A stretch of DNA of 64,000 nucleotides from a virus: positions 49,330 through 113,329 of IMG/VR virus record IMGVR_UViG_3300035698_026135. One strand, written 5' to 3'. Positions 57,419-64,000 of the stretch are shown here, piece after piece; the first letter of the stretch is position 1, and every line of letters begins with the position of its first letter. The notes beneath the pieces were generated by a model. That model was not told the origin of the DNA and ran no database searches. It saw only the letters and a list, made by a program, of their open reading frames with translations. The translations under genes and the position numbers were made by a program.

Positions 57419-58180
57419 ATGGCCAGAGGGAAACAGGAACTAAAAAAGACATCCTTGAATAAAGAGAAGAAGGTCATGGTTCGTTTTCCACGTAGGTCCC
57501 TAAAGAAAGTCAAGAGTCTCCTAATCGAATATAAATTGAATAGTATGCAAGAACTGTTCGATTCGCTGGTGGTGAGTGGCATAGTCTTTCGAAAGAAGGA
57601 GATAATCGAATTCGTAAGAAAGCACGCTCCCGATTACAAGGAACGATACAGACAAGAGAGACTTTCGAGATTAGGTAAGGCCGAGAAGCCCGACAAGCTC
57701 GATATGTACGGAGTTAATATGTCGATGTATAAAGCTGACTACATCGCCCTAAAGAATTTTGTAGTAGAGGAAAACGTAAAACAACAATGGTTGTGGAACA
57801 TTCTTTTTGAAGACGGCTTCTCCATGGAGGCGGAGTGCATCATCGAGCTTGTGAATAGATCAAAGAAGCTTGAGATAAGCTCAAGAAAAAAATCAATCGC
57901 TCGCTTGACGAACGACGAATATATTACTACACTATCACTAGAGGAAGCCAATAAGATCCTGGAAGAAACAACCAAAGAATATGACAACAGAGAGTTTGAC
58001 GCTTCCCTTGAGGCCATCATTGAATCTAAGATAAAATTAGACAAAGAGATGAGCGAGCTTGACGAAGAATCCCAGCTAGATGCCGACCTTGCAAAGAAGA
58101 TGGATAACCGTCGAAAATCAAGACGCACCAAAATTCAACACCTAACAAAACCGCGACTGGATGAAAATGAACAAGACTGA
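57419..58180 (+). CDS. Charged protein with ribbon-helix-helix-like segments, function unknown
   Basis: The 253-residue product starts at ATG 57419, 4 nt after the deformylase stop; the in-frame ATG at 57314 lies inside the deformylase gene and is unlikely. Residues ~18-55 (KKVMVRFPRRSLKKVKSLL then NSMQELFDSLVV) suggest a ribbon-helix-helix DNA-binding fold, with a weaker second copy near 95-130. The C-terminal half is acidic coiled coil ending in a basic patch. A DNA-binding regulator is a plausible but weak guess. Confidence 0.6.
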   Translation: MARGKQELKKTSLNKEKKVMVRFPRRSLKKVKSLLIEYKLNSMQELFDSLVVSGIVFRKKEIIEFVRKHAPDYKERYRQERLSRLGKAEKPDKLDMYGVNMSMYKADYIALKNFVVEENVKQQWLWNILFEDGFSMEAECIIELVNRSKKLEISSRKKSIARLTNDEYITTLSLEEANKILEETTKEYDNREFDASLEAIIESKIKLDKEMSELDEESQLDADLAKKMDNRRKSRRTKIQHLTKPRLDENEQD

Positions 58181-58463
58181 ACGACCATCGATTTTTGAGC
58201 ACATGGGCCATGCTCTATTTTTTTTGCTTCCTTATGTTGCAACCAAGGTTTACAAATTGGCATACGAAGAGTATGCAAACACCAGCCTATATAAAAGCCG
58301 CCAGTCGCTTGGCTCAGAGGAGTCGATTAATTATTACACTTCCTTGAATCAGATAGACTACCACCTGATGGCCTGGAAGAAGCATTGGTTTAAAATTCTT
58401 TTTGACCCAAGACGCATCATGCCACACGAAGATCTTCTTTTGTCTGGAGGTTGCGCGGTATGA
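58161..58463 (+). CDS. Small protein overlapping the dNMP kinase, function unknown
   Basis: The 100-residue product has one moderately hydrophobic N-terminal segment HMGHALFFLLPYVATKVYKL and several aromatic residues. ATG 58161 and ATG 58167 are both possible. It overlaps the gene before (20 nt) and the kinase after (ATGA), so translational coupling is likely. Confidence 0.6.
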   Translation: MKMNKTERPSIFEHMGHALFFLLPYVATKVYKLAYEEYANTSLYKSRQSLGSEESINYYTSLNQIDYHLMAWKKHWFKILFDPRRIMPHEDLLLSGGCAV

Positions 58464-59167
58464 ATATCATCGGAATCAACGGCCAACTCCGCAGCGGAAA
58501 AGATACTGCTGCTGCTCATCTGGTAGAGAAGTGGGAATTCAAACAGGCTTCATTCGCCAATCCTCTCAAACAACTGGGGAAGAAGGTGTTTGAATTCTCG
58601 AACGATCAACTGTGGGGGCCGTCACAAAACAGGGATGCGATGGATGAAAGATATCCCGCCTTCTATGAACATGCTTTTAATAACCTTGAGAACCATGGGA
58701 CAACCTGGCTTAAGGACCTGGGAAATTATTATACGACCGCTAACATGTGGAAGCTTCGCAAGTGGTTCTTCGATCTAGAGAAAGATCACCAAGAATTATC
58801 TCCTCGAATTGCTCTTCAAACTCTCGGCACAGAGTGGGGCCGCGAGATGATGCACAAAGATATCTGGGTTGATTCACTATTTCTTCGAGCGCAAAAGCAG
58901 ATAGACGACGGAGCAGCCGGCATTGTTGTTTCCGATATAAGGTTTGAGAACGAGATGGAGGCTGTCAGAAACGCAAAAGGACGCATCCTTCGCATAGAAA
59001 GACCGGAGACCGACAGCGACGCTCTCAAAGCTGGCGTCCTGAACCATCCGTCAGAAGCAGAGCAGGCCACGATATCATTAGACAGCTTCAATGCGGTCAT
59101 TCAAAACGATGGTACGCTAGAACAATTATATGAGAAACTAGATAAATTTATGCTGTCGAGCCGATAG
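58460..59167 (+). CDS. Deoxynucleoside monophosphate kinase, T4 gp1-like
   Basis: The enzyme phosphorylates dNMPs for DNA synthesis. I use ATG 58460 (ATGA overlap) instead of TTG 58451, giving 235 residues (T4 gp1 241). P-loop is GINGQLRSGKDTAA at residues ~5-18; conserved later segments are RIALQTLGTEWGREMMHKD-IW and VVSDIRFENEMEAVRN. It lies with other nucleotide-supply genes. Confidence 0.88.
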   Translation: MNIIGINGQLRSGKDTAAAHLVEKWEFKQASFANPLKQLGKKVFEFSNDQLWGPSQNRDAMDERYPAFYEHAFNNLENHGTTWLKDLGNYYTTANMWKLRKWFFDLEKDHQELSPRIALQTLGTEWGREMMHKDIWVDSLFLRAQKQIDDGAAGIVVSDIRFENEMEAVRNAKGRILRIERPETDSDALKAGVLNHPSEAEQATISLDSFNAVIQNDGTLEQLYEKLDKFMLSSR

Positions 59168-59173
59168 ATAAAT

Positions 59174-59431
59174 ATGATATATCGAAAAGGAGAGTTCGTC
59201 CAAGTAAATAATTTTAAATCACACTTCAATGAGGAGTCCGGCCTGGTCGATACAGTCCTGAGTCTCGAAGATAGAAAACCTTTTGTTGTCACGTTCTATA
59301 TAAACGAAATGAAAATGAAGGAGAGTTTCGACCACACCGAATTAAAACATGTCAGGGACGACAGATTAGAAAATGTCAGGAAAGATTTTTACCATGAAGC
59401 TAAAATGTACGAGTTGTCTAAAGCTTTATAG
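59174..59431 (+). CDS. Small protein, function unknown
   Basis: The 85-residue product reads as several strands (GEFVQVNNFKS; KPFVVTFYINE) and a C-terminal charged helix. No ribosome site or motif is visible. Overlaps the next gene. Confidence 0.55.
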   Translation: MIYRKGEFVQVNNFKSHFNEESGLVDTVLSLEDRKPFVVTFYINEMKMKESFDHTELKHVRDDRLENVRKDFYHEAKMYELSKAL

Positions 59432-59582
59432 TCACGATGAAATAAAAACGAGAACCATTGGCGACGAAACCATGCATGCTTGCCAAGAATGTAGGGGCGA
59501 GTTCTTCAAGGAAAAAGGATTTATAAGCAGAGTTTTTAAAAAGATTTTTGGAATAGAACCAAAAGAGAAAGATGATGAATGA
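59394..59582 (+). CDS. Small zinc-ribbon protein
   Basis: I prefer ATG 59394 (62 residues; AGGAAAG ~12 nt upstream) to the in-frame ATG 59373. It begins MKLKCTSCLKLYS and has HACQECRGEFF, a CxxC/CxxC pair typical of a zinc ribbon, followed by a basic-amphipathic helix ISRVFKKIFG. Overlaps its neighbours on both sides. Confidence 0.6.
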   Translation: MKLKCTSCLKLYSHDEIKTRTIGDETMHACQECRGEFFKEKGFISRVFKKIFGIEPKEKDDE

Positions 59583-59836
59583 ACATAAATCAAATCGTTG
59601 ATCAGATACATCAACAGAACAAAGATTTAGTTATGACTATAACTGCCGTTGACAAATCGGCAATTATATTCTTTAATAAACTCGGCCAAGCACAAGGGGA
59701 ACTGCAAGTCCAACAAGACCAGCGCGGCAACCAGCGCGCGGTGTTCCATAGCTATGACAATAAGATAGATGAGAACAATATACCTTCGGATCGGGTAACT
59801 TACGTCCCGCAAGAAAAAAACAAGAAAACACCTTGA
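59579..59836 (+). CDS. Small protein, function unknown
   Basis: The 85-residue product has an N-terminal helix, two strands and a Gln-rich loop (QGELQVQQDQRGNQRAVFH). Coupled to the preceding gene by ATGA. No family recognised. Confidence 0.55.
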   Translation: MNINQIVDQIHQQNKDLVMTITAVDKSAIIFFNKLGQAQGELQVQQDQRGNQRAVFHSYDNKIDENNIPSDRVTYVPQEKNKKTP

Positions 59837-59862
59837 CTTCAGCAGCCATTGCTGTATATTAT
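59833..59862 (+). promoter_or_regulatory. Sigma-70-like promoter
   Basis: TTGACT (59833-59838) and TATTAT (59857-59862; alternatively TATATT at 59855-59860) are spaced by 18 (or 16) nt. It lies just upstream of gene 59883, whose AAAGGAG ribosome site follows. This host-type promoter differs from the TATTTAAA boxes of the structural genes, suggesting early expression of this segment. Confidence 0.6.
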
Positions 59863-59882
59863 AAAAACAAAAGGAGATAGAT

Positions 59883-60116
59883 ATGCAACGTTATTTTTTA
59901 CATAAGGGCCGTTACGTGGTAACAACGAACGAAGACAACACAGGATCCGAGAAGGTCTCTGTGGAGTTTGTAGGCCTTCACTCAAGTGTCAGCGGGCTCT
60001 CACGCCGAGGACGACCACCCAAGTATGCAAACGCAGTTGCGGTTAGCGAACTAGAAGAGATTACAGACACAACCGTTCTTTCAGAATTTGCACAATCGCC
60101 AAGCGAGCAAAACTAA
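59883..60116 (+). CDS. AT-hook protein
   Basis: The 77-residue product has a strand-rich N-terminal half and then RRGRPPKY (~residues 40-47), a canonical AT-hook that binds the minor groove of AT-rich DNA, followed by a polar tail. AAAGGAG is 9 nt before the ATG, behind a sigma-70-like promoter. An early DNA-binding protein is a reasonable inference. Confidence 0.7.
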   Translation: MQRYFLHKGRYVVTTNEDNTGSEKVSVEFVGLHSSVSGLSRRGRPPKYANAVAVSELEEITDTTVLSEFAQSPSEQN

Positions 60117-60130
60117 GAAACGAATTTCCA

Positions 60131-60204
60131 GAGGCCGGGAGACCACGCAGCCGTGTATAAAGCTGCAACTGTTGTTGGTCTGTTAGGTGGTTAATCCCGG
60201 TCTT
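60131..60204 (+). ncRNA. Candidate highly structured RNA
   Basis: The gap 60117-60219 folds strongly on paper. A closing helix of about 10 bp pairs 60131-60140 (GAGGCCGGGA) with 60195-60204 (TCCCGGTCTT), including two or three G-U pairs. Stacked directly on it, GACCA (60141-60145) pairs with TGGTC (60176-60180), and inside that GCAGC (60147-60151) pairs with GCTGC (60162-60166) around a 10-nt loop. A 14-nt bulge (60181-60194) is left single-stranded. It is not a tRNA (no T-loop) and lacks a terminator tail. Confidence 0.6.
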
Positions 60205-60219
60205 GCTTTAAGATAAAGA

Positions 60220-60483
60220 ATGCATTTATTATTTGATTTCAGATTTCTAAAACATTACATAGGCTACTTGGCCCTAACATATATATGGATGTTCTTAACG
60301 TCCTCAGAGTCCTTAGGTCATTTCCATTGGCACCTCATCTTGTGGTGGGTGGTCGGAGTAGCAACTGTTCTGGTCTATAGTTTCAAAACTTTAAACGAAC
60401 GAATTGAAAGACTAGAAAGCGAGGTAATCCAAAAAATACTTAACGACATTCACGAGTACCAATACGATGAAAAAAAAAAATAG
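60220..60483 (+). CDS. Small membrane protein, two predicted spans
   Basis: The 87-residue product has hydrophobic segments at ~residues 13-27 (YIGYLALTYIWMFLTS) and ~33-50 (HLILWWVVGVATVLVYSF), then a charged coiled tail NERIERLESEVIQKIL. There is no classical ribosome site; the structured element at 60131-60204 lies immediately upstream and could control it. It ends inside a run of ten A (GAAAAAAAAAATAG). Confidence 0.65.
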   Translation: MHLLFDFRFLKHYIGYLALTYIWMFLTSSESLGHFHWHLILWWVVGVATVLVYSFKTLNERIERLESEVIQKILNDIHEYQYDEKKK

Positions 60484-60679
60484 AAAACAATTATTCCAGG
60501 CGCTTGGAGATGTTGAGATCGTTTTTCGAACAGGACATTACTCTCTAGCCTACGACATGATAAAAAGTCTGATTGACCTTGAAAAAAAAATAAACGAACA
60601 AAAGATTCCTAAAAACCTAACTAATAATGAAGACAAAACAAATAACAATAGCAAAGAAAAGGGAGAAGAAAATGGATAA
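60467..60679 (+). CDS. Small charged protein, function unknown
   Basis: The 70-residue product overlaps the membrane protein gene by 17 nt. Residues ~8-45 look like a helical hairpin (LFQALGDVEIVFRTGHYSLA) and the tail is Asn/Lys/Glu-rich. The start lies in the A10 run. No family recognised. Confidence 0.5.
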   Translation: MKKKNRKQLFQALGDVEIVFRTGHYSLAYDMIKSLIDLEKKINEQKIPKNLTNNEDKTNNNSKEKGEENG

Positions 60680-60842
60680 TATTACATTATGGGCCGTTCA
60701 AAACATTGAAACAGGAGGCGTGTCATGGACGCGAACAGCCAAGCGACCTGCGGTCTTCAATACTCGACAGGAGGCTCGACTCGCACTCTCTAGCGGCGAC
60801 ACTTGTCAGTATGGTCGTATCATCAGGCTGGTTAGTAACTAA
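60672..60842 (+). CDS. Very small protein, function unknown
   Basis: A 56-residue product from ATG 60672 with GGGAGAAG upstream; the in-frame ATG 60627 lies within the previous gene. It has a beta-type start (ITLWAVQNIETGG) then NTRQEARLALSSGD, resembling small DUF-like phage proteins that modify arguments of host enzymes, but no family is recognised. Confidence 0.5.
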   Translation: MDNITLWAVQNIETGGVSWTRTAKRPAVFNTRQEARLALSSGDTCQYGRIIRLVSN

Positions 60843-60856
60843 CGATTATGGCCCAA

Positions 60857-60929
60857 TCCTAGGTAGCTCAGATGGAAGAGCACTGATCTTGTAAGTCAGC
60901 GGTCGCCGGTTCGAAGCCGGCTCTGGGAT
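60857..60929 (+). tRNA. tRNA-Thr (anticodon TGT)
   Basis: A full cloverleaf can be drawn: acceptor TCCTAGG (60857-60863) with TCTGGGA (60922-60928), D-stem GCTC/GAGC, anticodon stem CTGAT/GTCAG with loop CTTGTAA and anticodon TGT at 60890-60892, and T-arm GCCGG-TTCGAAG-CCGGC. The 3' CCA is not encoded. It reads ACA (and related Thr) codons. Confidence 0.95.
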
Positions 60930-60999
60930 CTAAGATACAAACAATAGGACGAAACCCCTTGACGATCGTCGCCCCATACCCTAAGCTCTAGGAGTCGCC

Positions 61000-61557
61000 A
61001 TGATCTACTTCACTTCAGATACGCATTACAACCACACAAGAATCCTGGAGTTCTGTCCAGAGACTCGTCCATTCAAGTCGATCGAGGAGCACGATGAGGC
61101 CTTGGTCCGCAAATGGAACGCCGTCGTAACCCCCAGCGATGTCGTCTGGCACCTTGGAGACTTTGCCATGGGGGACCGTAAGGTTGGAGTCAACGCCCTT
61201 AGAAGGCTCAATGGACAGGTCAACTTCATTCATGGCAACCACGATAAGAACATATTGAAGATGTCCAGCTTCACAGATCAACTAAACTGGCATGGGCCAT
61301 ACAAGGAAATTACTCTGAAATTTGATGACGGAATCAAGGTTCCTGTCACTCTGTGCCACTTCCCCTTGGAGATATGGAACCACCGCCACCACGAGGCGTG
61401 GAGCCTTCACGGCCACTGTCACGGATCCTTTCCCTCCCCTAAACACCAAAAAAGGGTGGACGTAGGGGTTGACGTATGGGATCTAGCCCCTGTTTCTCAG
61501 GACCAACTTCGCGCTCATATGAAAAATAAAATTTATAAATCATTAGACCAACACTAA
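61000..61557 (+). CDS. Metallophosphoesterase
   Basis: The 185-residue calcineurin-like phosphoesterase has every metal-binding motif in order: SDTHYNH (D7/H9), WHLGDFAMGD, IHGNHDKN, LCHFPLEIW and LHGHCHGS. Length and motif spacing match small phage and bacterial YfcE-like enzymes acting on phosphodiesters or nucleotides; substrate unknown. TAGGAG is 7 nt before ATG 61000. Confidence 0.9.
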   Translation: MIYFTSDTHYNHTRILEFCPETRPFKSIEEHDEALVRKWNAVVTPSDVVWHLGDFAMGDRKVGVNALRRLNGQVNFIHGNHDKNILKMSSFTDQLNWHGPYKEITLKFDDGIKVPVTLCHFPLEIWNHRHHEAWSLHGHCHGSFPSPKHQKRVDVGVDVWDLAPVSQDQLRAHMKNKIYKSLDQH

Positions 61558-61581
61558 AACCCAACAGAAAGATAATTAATA

Positions 61582-61902
61582 ATGCTAATGGACCAAAATC
61601 AGACCACAGCCTACTCAACCCTAAAAGCTAAAATGGTGGATGTAACCAATTTTATTCTAGAAAACATGGAGAAACCAACTAATTCTTTGGTCCAAGCAGA
61701 GTTTGACATACTATATAATCAGTATTACGGAGCCCTAGAGGAGCTTGAAGCACTAGGGATATCCGAAGAAGAGGCCATTTCCATGAATACGAAATGTCCT
61801 GTTGAAGTTCCACACGACAAACGCGACATGTTTCGTGAGTGGTTTTCAGAAAGAGTTCATACAATGATGACCAACCAGGGTGTTGGTTTTCAAAACAATT
61901 AG
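61582..61902 (+). CDS. Small helical protein, function unknown
   Basis: The 106-residue product is mainly helical (LKAKMVDVTNFILENMEK; FDILYNQYYGALEELEAL) with a C-terminal helix FREWFSERVHTMM. ATG 61582 or ATG 61588 could start it; the upstream sequence is AT-rich without a strong ribosome site. No family recognised. Confidence 0.6.
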   Translation: MLMDQNQTTAYSTLKAKMVDVTNFILENMEKPTNSLVQAEFDILYNQYYGALEELEALGISEEEAISMNTKCPVEVPHDKRDMFREWFSERVHTMMTNQGVGFQNN

Positions 61903-61917
61903 GAGAATACGAAAAAA

Positions 61918-62730
61918 ATGACAAAAAGAAGCTGCGGTATTGGCGTCTCGGCATATATCGACAACCCAAATATTAAAGCTTTTTTTACCGTTGGGGCGCC
62001 GGCGCCTTTTTCCTTTCCTCTCAATGGCGCAAACACCTTATATCATTATAAGTTTGCTGAATCCTCCTCCGGCTCAACCGATCTATTATATGGAGACGAC
62101 CTTCTTAGTGCTCACGGAAGCTTTGGTTTTATAGATGACGGATTAGGATATACCGTCTTGTCTGCTGCCTATGGAACCAGCGTCGTTGGGGAAACAAAAT
62201 TTGTCAGCGAAAACGATATGTCGTCCTCGCTAACGGTTGAGTTCTGCTACAAGAGGGGAGGAACCAATGATAATGACAGCATACTTGTTGCGTATACTGG
62301 GTGGGGAGCTTCTGCTTCCGAAAACTCTTTGTGGTATTTTCTGAGCAAGTGGGGCGGCTCGGATGGAGTTGTGGCTTTCGGCCAGGAAGCCACAACAAGC
62401 AATTTTAGCTACGTGACAGGAACCGTTGCGAACGCAATGGCCGCCGACACATGGTACCATATCGCAGTCACAAGAGATGATTTGGGAACGAGTGGAAAAC
62501 TATATCTAGATGGAGCTTTGATTGCTGCCAACTCTTCCATGACCGAGCCCGATTCCGGAGGCGGCTCAAATACAAGACTTAGACTAAATGCCTTCTCTGA
62601 ACACGCCGGAGGAGGAGGAATATTAAACAGATCTTCTGGTTATTATTCTGGATTGCATGTTATGGGCGTCGAAAAAACAGCAGAGGAAATTGCTGAACTG
62701 GCGACAACAGCACTCATTGGAAAAAAATAA
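61918..62730 (+). CDS. LamG/concanavalin-like domain protein, probable tail-fibre or adhesion module
   Basis: The 270-residue product is strand-rich and contains a LamG-type jelly roll: LTVEFCYKRGG, SLWYFLSKWGG, ADTWYHIAVTRDD and GKLYLDGALIAANSS, the W-H-x-A and L-Y-x-D-G signatures of laminin-G-like folds. The first ~40 residues (SCGIGVSAYIDNPNIKAFF) may anchor it to the virion. AGGAG is 12 nt before the ATG. It is followed by a repeat-rich fibre-like gene, so a receptor-binding or decoration role is inferred. Confidence 0.75.
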   Translation: MTKRSCGIGVSAYIDNPNIKAFFTVGAPAPFSFPLNGANTLYHYKFAESSSGSTDLLYGDDLLSAHGSFGFIDDGLGYTVLSAAYGTSVVGETKFVSENDMSSSLTVEFCYKRGGTNDNDSILVAYTGWGASASENSLWYFLSKWGGSDGVVAFGQEATTSNFSYVTGTVANAMAADTWYHIAVTRDDLGTSGKLYLDGALIAANSSMTEPDSGGGSNTRLRLNAFSEHAGGGGILNRSSGYYSGLHVMGVEKTAEEIAELATTALIGKK

Positions 62731-62816
62731 TATAATAGATGGGCTCAACGCTCTCGCGTTATGATATATGTTTTATAATTATCAAAACAATTTATTGTCA
62801 AATTCGTCGTCGATCC

Positions 62817-62824
62817 TATTTAAA
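62817..62824 (+). promoter_or_regulatory. TATTTAAA box before the fibre-like gene
   Basis: The box ends 5 nt before GTG 62830 with no Shine-Dalgarno sequence, the same layout as at 10440, 14589 and 18769. It lies in a 99-nt gap whose only other feature is a small AACGC/GCGTT hairpin at 62747-62760. Confidence 0.5.
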
Positions 62825-62829
62825 CTAGC

Positions 62830-64000
62830 GTGACGTCAGCACATTTCAGCCAAAGCACAGAAGTACATGCGCCATTCTCATTTAAGGTAGATACGGAAGC
62901 AGGTATAGGCACAGCTACAATTACGGATCCTGAACGAGGAACCCATAATGTAGATGAAAATTTAGATTCGGGCCGTCTTATAAGAGAGCTTGAAGCTGGT
63001 CGAATGCACATAATTCAGACTGGCTCCAGCCCGATGCAGACAAGAAGGATTGATATAACTGGAGCAAGTGAAGTTGTATATTCAGGAGCCCTAGATTCTG
63101 CAAACAATGCAGAGGCAGCAATTGATGTGGCCTATGGGATGGGCGAACATTTTAAAATCTCTGCAAATGATACAACGTCTGGCTCATTTGAAACCAAGAT
63201 TCTTGCTGGAGAAAATATTACTATCGCCGTCTTTAATGACGGTGGTACTGAAACGCTTCAAATTTCTGCCGCTCTCCCTTCTACGTTTAATCTTGATGAG
63301 GGCTTTAAAATCTCTGCAAATGATGCAACCACAGGATCATTTGAAACAAAAGTATCGCCCGGCGAAGATATCGTCTTCACTGTCGCCAACGACGGCGGCG
63401 ATGAAAATATAACAATATCTTCCACGGGCTCGAAAACACAGACCTACTTGGGCGATGCGACACGAGGCTTTCTTGGTGAGAAGATAACCGCTGGAACAAA
63501 CGTGATAATTAATACTCTCGACGCTGGAGGCGGCGACTATGTTATTCAAATTTCTGCTTCTGCCCCTGATCCAAGTGATGATCACTTCAAGATCTCTGCA
63601 AATGATACAACCACAGGATCATTTGAAACTAAAATTCTAGCTGGAGACGGAATGCGCAAAGTTGTCGCTAATGACGGCGGCGACGAAAATCTTACATTTT
63701 CATCTACTGGATCAAAAGTAAAAGCGTCCGCAGCCGATACTGTGCCAGGCTTTCTTGGCTCGAAGATTCTTGCCGGAACCGACATAACTATTTGGACAAC
63801 CGACGAAGGAGGGAGTGATTTTGCTATTCAGATTTCTTCCTCTATTCCCGGTTCAAGTGACGAACACTTCAAGATCTCTGCAAACGATACATCAACAGGT
63901 TCATTTGAGACAAAAGTTTTAGCTGGAGACGGTATAAATTTCGACGTCGCCAACGACGGAGGAGCAGAGACGCTAACACTTTCATCCACAGGCGCGGTAT
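62830..64000 (+). CDS. Repeat-rich fibre-like protein (runs off the right edge)
   Basis: The frame from GTG 62830 is open to the end of the window (390 complete codons, no stop). It opens MTSAHFSQSTEVHAPF. From residue ~108 it is built of beta-repeats with FKISANDTT, GSFETKILAGDG, VANDGGDE and SSTGSK. Such Gly/Thr/Ser/Asp-rich repeats are typical of phage tail fibres or surface decoration proteins. There is no ATG nearby; a TATTTAAA box lies 5 nt upstream of GTG. Neighbouring LamG gene supports an adhesion role. C-terminus unknown. Confidence 0.75.
   Translation, partial: MTSAHFSQSTEVHAPFSFKVDTEAGIGTATITDPERGTHNVDENLDSGRLIRELEAGRMHIIQTGSSPMQTRRIDITGASEVVYSGALDSANNAEAAIDVAYGMGEHFKISANDTTSGSFETKILAGENITIAVFNDGGTETLQISAALPSTFNLDEGFKISANDATTGSFETKVSPGEDIVFTVANDGGDENITISSTGSKTQTYLGDATRGFLGEKITAGTNVIINTLDAGGGDYVIQISASAPDPSDDHFKISANDTTTGSFETKILAGDGMRKVVANDGGDENLTFSSTGSKVKASAADTVPGFLGSKILAGTDITIWTTDEGGSDFAIQISSSIPGSSDEHFKISANDTSTGSFETKVLAGDGINFDVANDGGAETLTLSSTGAV
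63151..64000 (+). repeat. Tandem coding repeats of 282 nt (94 residues)
   Basis: The peptide FKISAND recurs with starts at 63151, 63304, 63586 and 63868: spacings 153, 282 and 282 nt. Each 282-nt unit has two related halves, one with ETKILAG-x-VANDGG and one with GFLGSKILAGT-x-DEGGSD. The first unit is a lone half. Copies are diverged at synonymous sites, so the array is not very recent. Confidence 0.88.

Noticed and set aside
60857-60999. Additional tRNAs next to tRNA-Thr
   Set aside because: No second T-loop or cloverleaf could be found in the flanking ~150 nt.
62747-62760. AACGC/GCGTT hairpin after the LamG gene as a terminator
   Set aside because: Only five base pairs and followed by ATGATATATG rather than a T-run.
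1-64000. Prophage or integration signals, CRISPR arrays, insertion sequences
   Set aside because: I saw no integrase, attachment-site-like repeat next to the tRNA, regularly spaced direct repeats, or transposase.

Overview
The window is a gene-dense stretch (about 42% GC by eye, almost every gene on the + strand, many ATGA or 1-nt overlaps) of a large, strictly lytic-looking contractile-tailed phage of the T4 superfamily. Recognisable T4-type proteins include the gp17 terminase, gp20 portal, gp21 prohead protease, gp22 scaffold, gp23 capsid, gp13/gp14/gp15 neck and tail completion proteins, gp18 sheath, gp19 tube, a gp26-like protein, gp53, gp32, UvsX, RNase H, gp41 and a gp1-like dNMP kinase. 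Sequence divergence, extra genes and the replication set put it far from T4 itself. A heptose-epimerase gene of the HldD type points to a Gram-negative host. Both window edges cut genes.

Layout. 1-14.3 kb: DNA packaging and head (terminase, portal, core/scaffold-like proteins, intein-bearing protease, a protein ending in a ribosomal bS21-like domain, gp22, gp23), closed by a strong terminator. 14.3-34.3 kb: neck, tail tube and sheath, tail-assembly chaperone, tape measure, baseplate hub with an N-terminal amidase; two decayed HNH homing endonucleases and an unusual PcfJ-like/leucine-rich-variant protein sit among them. 34.3-59.2 kb: nucleic-acid metabolism: a miniature family-A polymerase, HD hydrolase, GIY-YIG endonuclease, gp32, UvsX, HldD, RNase H, gp41 helicase (intein), MazG-like hydrolase, B12-dependent class II ribonucleotide reductase, 5'-nucleotidase, a full-length bacterial-type DNA polymerase III alpha, a peptide deformylase (intein, SEC-C tail) and a dNMP kinase. 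59.2-64 kb: small proteins, one tRNA-Thr, metallophosphoesterase, a LamG-like protein and the start of a repeat-rich fibre-like protein running off the right end.

How it fits together: the head genes make a gp22-scaffolded prohead that is matured by gp21 and filled by gp17 through gp20; neck and tail modules complete a myovirus particle. Replication apparently uses DnaE where T4 uses gp43, with gp41, gp32, UvsX and RNase H as T4-type partners, and nucleotide supply from the class II reductase, MazG, nucleotidase and dNMP kinase. T4's clamp, clamp loader and most baseplate wedge genes are not in this window.

Most interesting signals: (1) two unrelated DNA polymerase types in one phage, one of them a ~385-residue family-A palm without an exonuclease; (2) a box TATTTAAA placed 3-5 nt before Shine-Dalgarno-less start codons, suggesting leaderless late transcripts; (3) a bS21-like domain fused to a head-cluster protein; (4) three inteins, each splitting an active-site motif; (5) a probable +1 frameshift linking the tail chaperone frames; (6) two well-folded candidate RNAs near 54.4 and 60.1 kb. 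All calls are from reading the sequence; no database search was run.
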